This document shows, piece after piece, positions 61,618 through 64,000 of a stretch of 64,000 bases of DNA; position 1 is the first letter of the stretch; every line of letters starts with the position of its first letter. The notes below the pieces were generated by a model. It searched no databases and had not been told where the DNA came from. It was given only the letters and a program-made list of their open reading frames with translations. The translations under genes and the position numbers were made by a program. The stretch lies in assembly GCF_002895005.1 (NCBI RefSeq), contig NZ_POWF01000012.1:1-64000 (forward strand), read 5' to 3'. Source of the DNA: Hanstruepera neustonica. Its GTDB lineage: Bacteria; Bacteroidota; Bacteroidia; Flavobacteriales; Flavobacteriaceae.

Positions 61618-61656
61618 TATATTTGATTATCAATATATTAAGTGATCATAATTTTG
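61618..61656 (+). promoter_or_regulatory. TAnnTTTG elements in the nrdB-LytTR spacer
   Basis: TATATTTG (61618-61625) and TAATTTTG (61649-61656) fit the -7 consensus, but neither has a good -33 and no gene follows before the hairpins at 61750-61844. They may start a small RNA or be chance in AT-rich DNA. The rest of 61447-62044 is AT-rich without a convincing gene. Confidence 0.3.
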
Positions 61657-61749
61657 TAGTGTCGAGTAAGATTTTACCTGTTAAAACAATGCTGAAACCC
61701 TATAAACAGTACCATTATTCCAAGAGAAAAAGTGAGCTGCATAAAATAA

Positions 61750-61778
61750 AAAAAGAGCCACTTTTAAATGACTCTTTT
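61750..61778 (-). terminator. Minus-strand terminator-like hairpin
   Basis: On the minus strand AGAGTCATTT and AAGTGGCTCT form a 10-bp stem with two G-T pairs, followed by TTTTTTTATTTT. It works better leftward than rightward. Confidence 0.5.
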
Positions 61779-61818
61779 CTTCACCTAACTAACTAATAAA
61801 TTTAATAAAATTGAAAAT

Positions 61819-61844
61819 AAAAAGCTAGACGAGTCTAGCTTTTT
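61819..61844. terminator. Symmetric terminator-like hairpin in the nrdB-LytTR spacer
   Basis: AAAAAGCTAGA (61819-61829) pairs perfectly with TCTAGCTTTTT (61834-61844) around CGAG, with A/T tracts on both sides. No annotated gene ends here, so it probably ends an untranslated transcript from one side. Confidence 0.65.
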
Positions 61845-62023
61845 ACAGATTAATAGCAAATACCCTTTAATAAATGTATAATCCTTTGCAATAATTTAAT
61901 AGCGACTCTAAATTCCTACAAATTTTTCGATTTCCAAGGTCCAATTGTATAGTTGGTATCAAATAATGTATAAGTGGTTACTTCATGATGGCAGATATGA
62001 TATCATTAATTAATCAAAAATAC

Positions 62024-62052
62024 TTGGCGACTTATTAATATTCTTATATTTG
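62024..62052 (+). promoter_or_regulatory. Promoter of the LytTR regulator gene
   Basis: TTG (62024-62026), 18 nt, TATATTTG (62045-62052). The ATG is only 6 nt after the -7 element, so the transcript may be leaderless or nearly so. Confidence 0.6.
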
Positions 62053-62057
62053 AAACT

Positions 62058-62792
62058 ATGATTAGAGCAGTTATTGTTGATGATGAACAAAAGGCTATAG
62101 ATAGCCTAACATGGGAATTAAAACAGTTTAATTCCGAAATAAATATTATTAAAACTTTCAACAAACCAGAAGAAGCTATTCAGTTTCTAAATACCCGATC
62201 AACCGATTGCTTATTTTTAGACATTAACATGCCCACCATGGATGGGTTTCAGTTTCTGGACAAGCTGATCAATAGGGATTTTGCTATAGTCATTACAACC
62301 GCTTATAATGAATACGCACTAAAGGCCTTAAAACATGAGGCTATAGACTATTTGTTAAAACCTATAGATTCTGACGATTTAAAAGAGACCATAAAAAAAA
62401 TCAAGAAGCATCACTCCAATAATTTGCCAATCTCAAAAATTGAGGAAGTACTCTTGAACTTTAATCAGAATTTCAATCAGAAGAAAATTACCATTAGTAC
62501 TGATGGTAAATTGATTTTTTTGGATACCGACAAAATCATATACATAGAGTCTGATGGAAACTACAGTACATTTGTCATGCAGGACAATCAAAAAATATTA
62601 GTCACTAAAAAGCTCAAGGAAGTCAATGCCTTATTACCGGAAAACTATTTCTTTAGAATCCATAATTCCTACATCATTAATTTAAACAAAATAAAAGAGT
62701 TTATTAAAAATGACGGCTACGTGGTCATGCAAACAAACGACAAGATTCCTGTAGCCAGACAACGTAAATCAGATTTTTTAGACAAAGTATAA
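62058..62792 (+). CDS. LytTR-type response regulator
   Basis: A 244-residue regulator. The receiver domain (1-120) has the acidic pocket Asp8-Asp9, phosphoacceptor Asp55 (LFLDINMP) and the conserved Lys in DYLLKPID. The LytTR DNA-binding domain is about 140-240 (KITISTDGKLIFLDTDKIIYIESDGNYSTF ... RIHNSYIINLNKI). It is followed after 3 nt by a TPR sensor protein gene, the usual cognate-kinase arrangement in Bacteroidota. The target is unknown. Confidence 0.92.
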   Translation: MIRAVIVDDEQKAIDSLTWELKQFNSEINIIKTFNKPEEAIQFLNTRSTDCLFLDINMPTMDGFQFLDKLINRDFAIVITTAYNEYALKALKHEAIDYLLKPIDSDDLKETIKKIKKHHSNNLPISKIEEVLLNFNQNFNQKKITISTDGKLIFLDTDKIIYIESDGNYSTFVMQDNQKILVTKKLKEVNALLPENYFFRIHNSYIINLNKIKEFIKNDGYVVMQTNDKIPVARQRKSDFLDKV

Positions 62793-62795
62793 CCC

Positions 62796-64000
62796 ATGTA
62801 CATCAAGAACTGTAAACTGTCAATCCAACTACCCATTCTGTTATGTTTTGTGTTAAGTTTTTTTCTTCAGGCTCAATCTCAAACCCTGGATCTTGATTTT
62901 AAAAAACAAGTAGATAGTATCCTTGCCATAAAACCAAAAAGTTTTTCTTCTCTCGATTCTGTTTTTTTACCCATGAAAAGAGATACCCTGAAAATGTCCT
63001 ATCTCGTTCATAAAAGCGCTAAATCTGGCTATAAAACAGGTGAATGCTATGCCTTAAATGCTTTGGGTACCTTTTTTAGAAACATCTCACATTATGATGA
63101 TGCTATTACGATGCACACTAGAGCTTTACGCCTAGCCCGAGAACTGGAAGATGTTGAAATGGAGGTTTTAAGCTTAAACATGCTTGGCGTTGTTTACAGG
63201 CGTATGGACGCTATCCGATCTGCTCTAGACTACCATAAAGAAGCACTAGATTTAGCAGAAACACAGTCTCCACCATCTCTTGAAATTGAGCGGAGTATTG
63301 CTGTTTCACAAAACAGCATGGGAAATATTTATCTGGCATTAAAACAATATGATTTAGCGCTGGAGCAATTTCAAAAATCATTAAAAATTGAAACCCGATT
63401 AGACAACCGATTAGGGCTCGCCATTAACAACCATAATATTGGTTACGCTAAAGAAAAACAGGGCCTAATAGATGAAGCTCTTCAGTATTATCAACAATCA
63501 TTAGTTTACAACAACGAAATCAACTCTGATATAGGACGTGTCATATGCTTTAATAGTATTGGAAAAATTTACATTGTACAAGAAGACTATGAAGCGGCCT
63601 TGCCCATAATCAATCAAGCCCTTGAAAAAGCCTTAAAAGTAAATGACCAATACTACATTGCTTCGTCATATTTGAATTTAGGACTTATTCAATTAAGGAA
63701 AAACAACCTTGAAGCGGCTAAAACCAGCCTTGAAAAGGCATTGACCATTTCAGAGGAATACAACTTAAAAACCTCTAAAATTGAGGCCTACAATTATTTA
63801 TCTGAACTCTTTGAGAAAACTGGTGATTTAGAAACGGCACTTGCTTACTACAAAGACCACATTAAGCTAGAAGAAACCGTATCAAATGAACGCAACTTAC
63901 AGTATGTTAACGATTTAATCATTAAATACGAAAGTGAGAAAAAGAACAACCAGATAAAAGAGTTGGCTAGTGAAAATGAAATTGTTAAACTGAAGCTTGC
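62796..64000 (+). CDS. TPR-repeat sensor protein (partial; probably a histidine kinase)
   Basis: The reading frame is open from ATG 62796 to the window end, giving at least 401 residues. A signal peptide (ending LQAQSQ) is followed by at least five TPR-type helical repeats (GTFFRNISHYDDAITMHTRALRLA, NIYLALKQYDLALEQFQKSLKIE, GYAKEKQGLIDEALQYYQQSL, KIYIVQEDYEAALPIINQALEKA, LIQLRKNNLEAAKTSLEKAL), then a coiled-coil-like end. In such loci a TM and a LytS-type histidine kinase domain normally follow, which lies beyond the window. Its start is 4 nt after the LytTR stop, so they are coupled. Confidence 0.8.
   Translation, partial: MYIKNCKLSIQLPILLCFVLSFFLQAQSQTLDLDFKKQVDSILAIKPKSFSSLDSVFLPMKRDTLKMSYLVHKSAKSGYKTGECYALNALGTFFRNISHYDDAITMHTRALRLARELEDVEMEVLSLNMLGVVYRRMDAIRSALDYHKEALDLAETQSPPSLEIERSIAVSQNSMGNIYLALKQYDLALEQFQKSLKIETRLDNRLGLAINNHNIGYAKEKQGLIDEALQYYQQSLVYNNEINSDIGRVICFNSIGKIYIVQEDYEAALPIINQALEKALKVNDQYYIASSYLNLGLIQLRKNNLEAAKTSLEKALTISEEYNLKTSKIEAYNYLSELFEKTGDLETALAYYKDHIKLEETVSNERNLQYVNDLIIKYESEKKNNQIKELASENEIVKLKL

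Noticed and set aside
61689-61796. 35-codon ORF (MLKPYKQYHYSK...)
   Set aside because: It runs through a terminator-like hairpin, has no family resemblance or ribosome-binding context, and looks like chance in AT-rich DNA.

Overview
The window is a chromosomal segment of a member of the Flavobacteriaceae (Bacteroidota); I cannot name the genus. The evidence is AT-rich DNA, promoters of the Bacteroidota type (a TTTG or TTG near -33 and TAnnTTTG near -7), a type IX secretion sorting tail on a secreted metallopeptidase, carboxypeptidase-like plus TonB-dependent receptors, and typical flavobacterial gene neighbourhoods (frr with a DUF5686-type barrel, an exbB-exbD-exbD cluster, a TetR/TolC/HlyD/AcrB operon).

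Layout. 1-192: a long imperfect hairpin element. 193-1362: secreted class 3 lipase. 1555-5872: translation genes rplM-rpsI, rpsB-tsf, pyrH, frr. 5931-13338: outer-membrane barrel, MMPL/RND transporter, asnS, rpoN and a PAP2-like membrane protein. 13371-16545 (minus): outer-membrane barrel and the exbB-150aa-exbD-exbD energiser operon. 16620-16707: tRNA-Ser(GGA). 16779-19751: asparaginase, TatD nuclease, a single-domain aspartic protease and an orphan NarL/LuxR response regulator. 19750-20233: a compact module of three palindrome-headed promoters giving two small RNAs and a 32-residue membrane peptide. 20310-24310: sucAB. 24427-26293: barrel protein, a small hypothetical and a polyprenyl synthase. 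26418-33127: efflux operon. 33197-38579: DabAB inorganic-carbon pump with two small partners and a divergent LysR regulator. 38662-49134: aspS, CLC protein, tadA, M36 metallopeptidase, dxs, a 41-aa peptide, dgt. 49208-57741: a putative phosphate-starvation block (TonB receptor, beta-helix lipoprotein, OprP-type porin, PiT transporter) whose promoters carry 11-nt-phased TTAACA-like repeats. 57813-61446: nrdBA. 62058-64000: LytTR regulator and a truncated TPR sensor protein.

The strongest candidate for an undescribed system is at 19119-20233. Three copies of a TACGTAC/GTACGTA palindrome each sit exactly 31.5 nt upstream of a TAnnTTTAC element that departs from the usual TAnnTTTG. The first copy overlaps the stop codon of the response regulator gene. 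Two of the promoters drive short related RNAs that end in intrinsic terminators, and the third drives the membrane peptide. The architecture resembles GacA-RsmXYZ circuits: a NarL-type regulator activating tandem sibling sRNAs. A second candidate is a roughly 195-nt RNA (about 53892-54086) preceded by Pho-box-like repeats in the phosphate block.

All product names come from reading motifs and overall family resemblance; no database search was possible.
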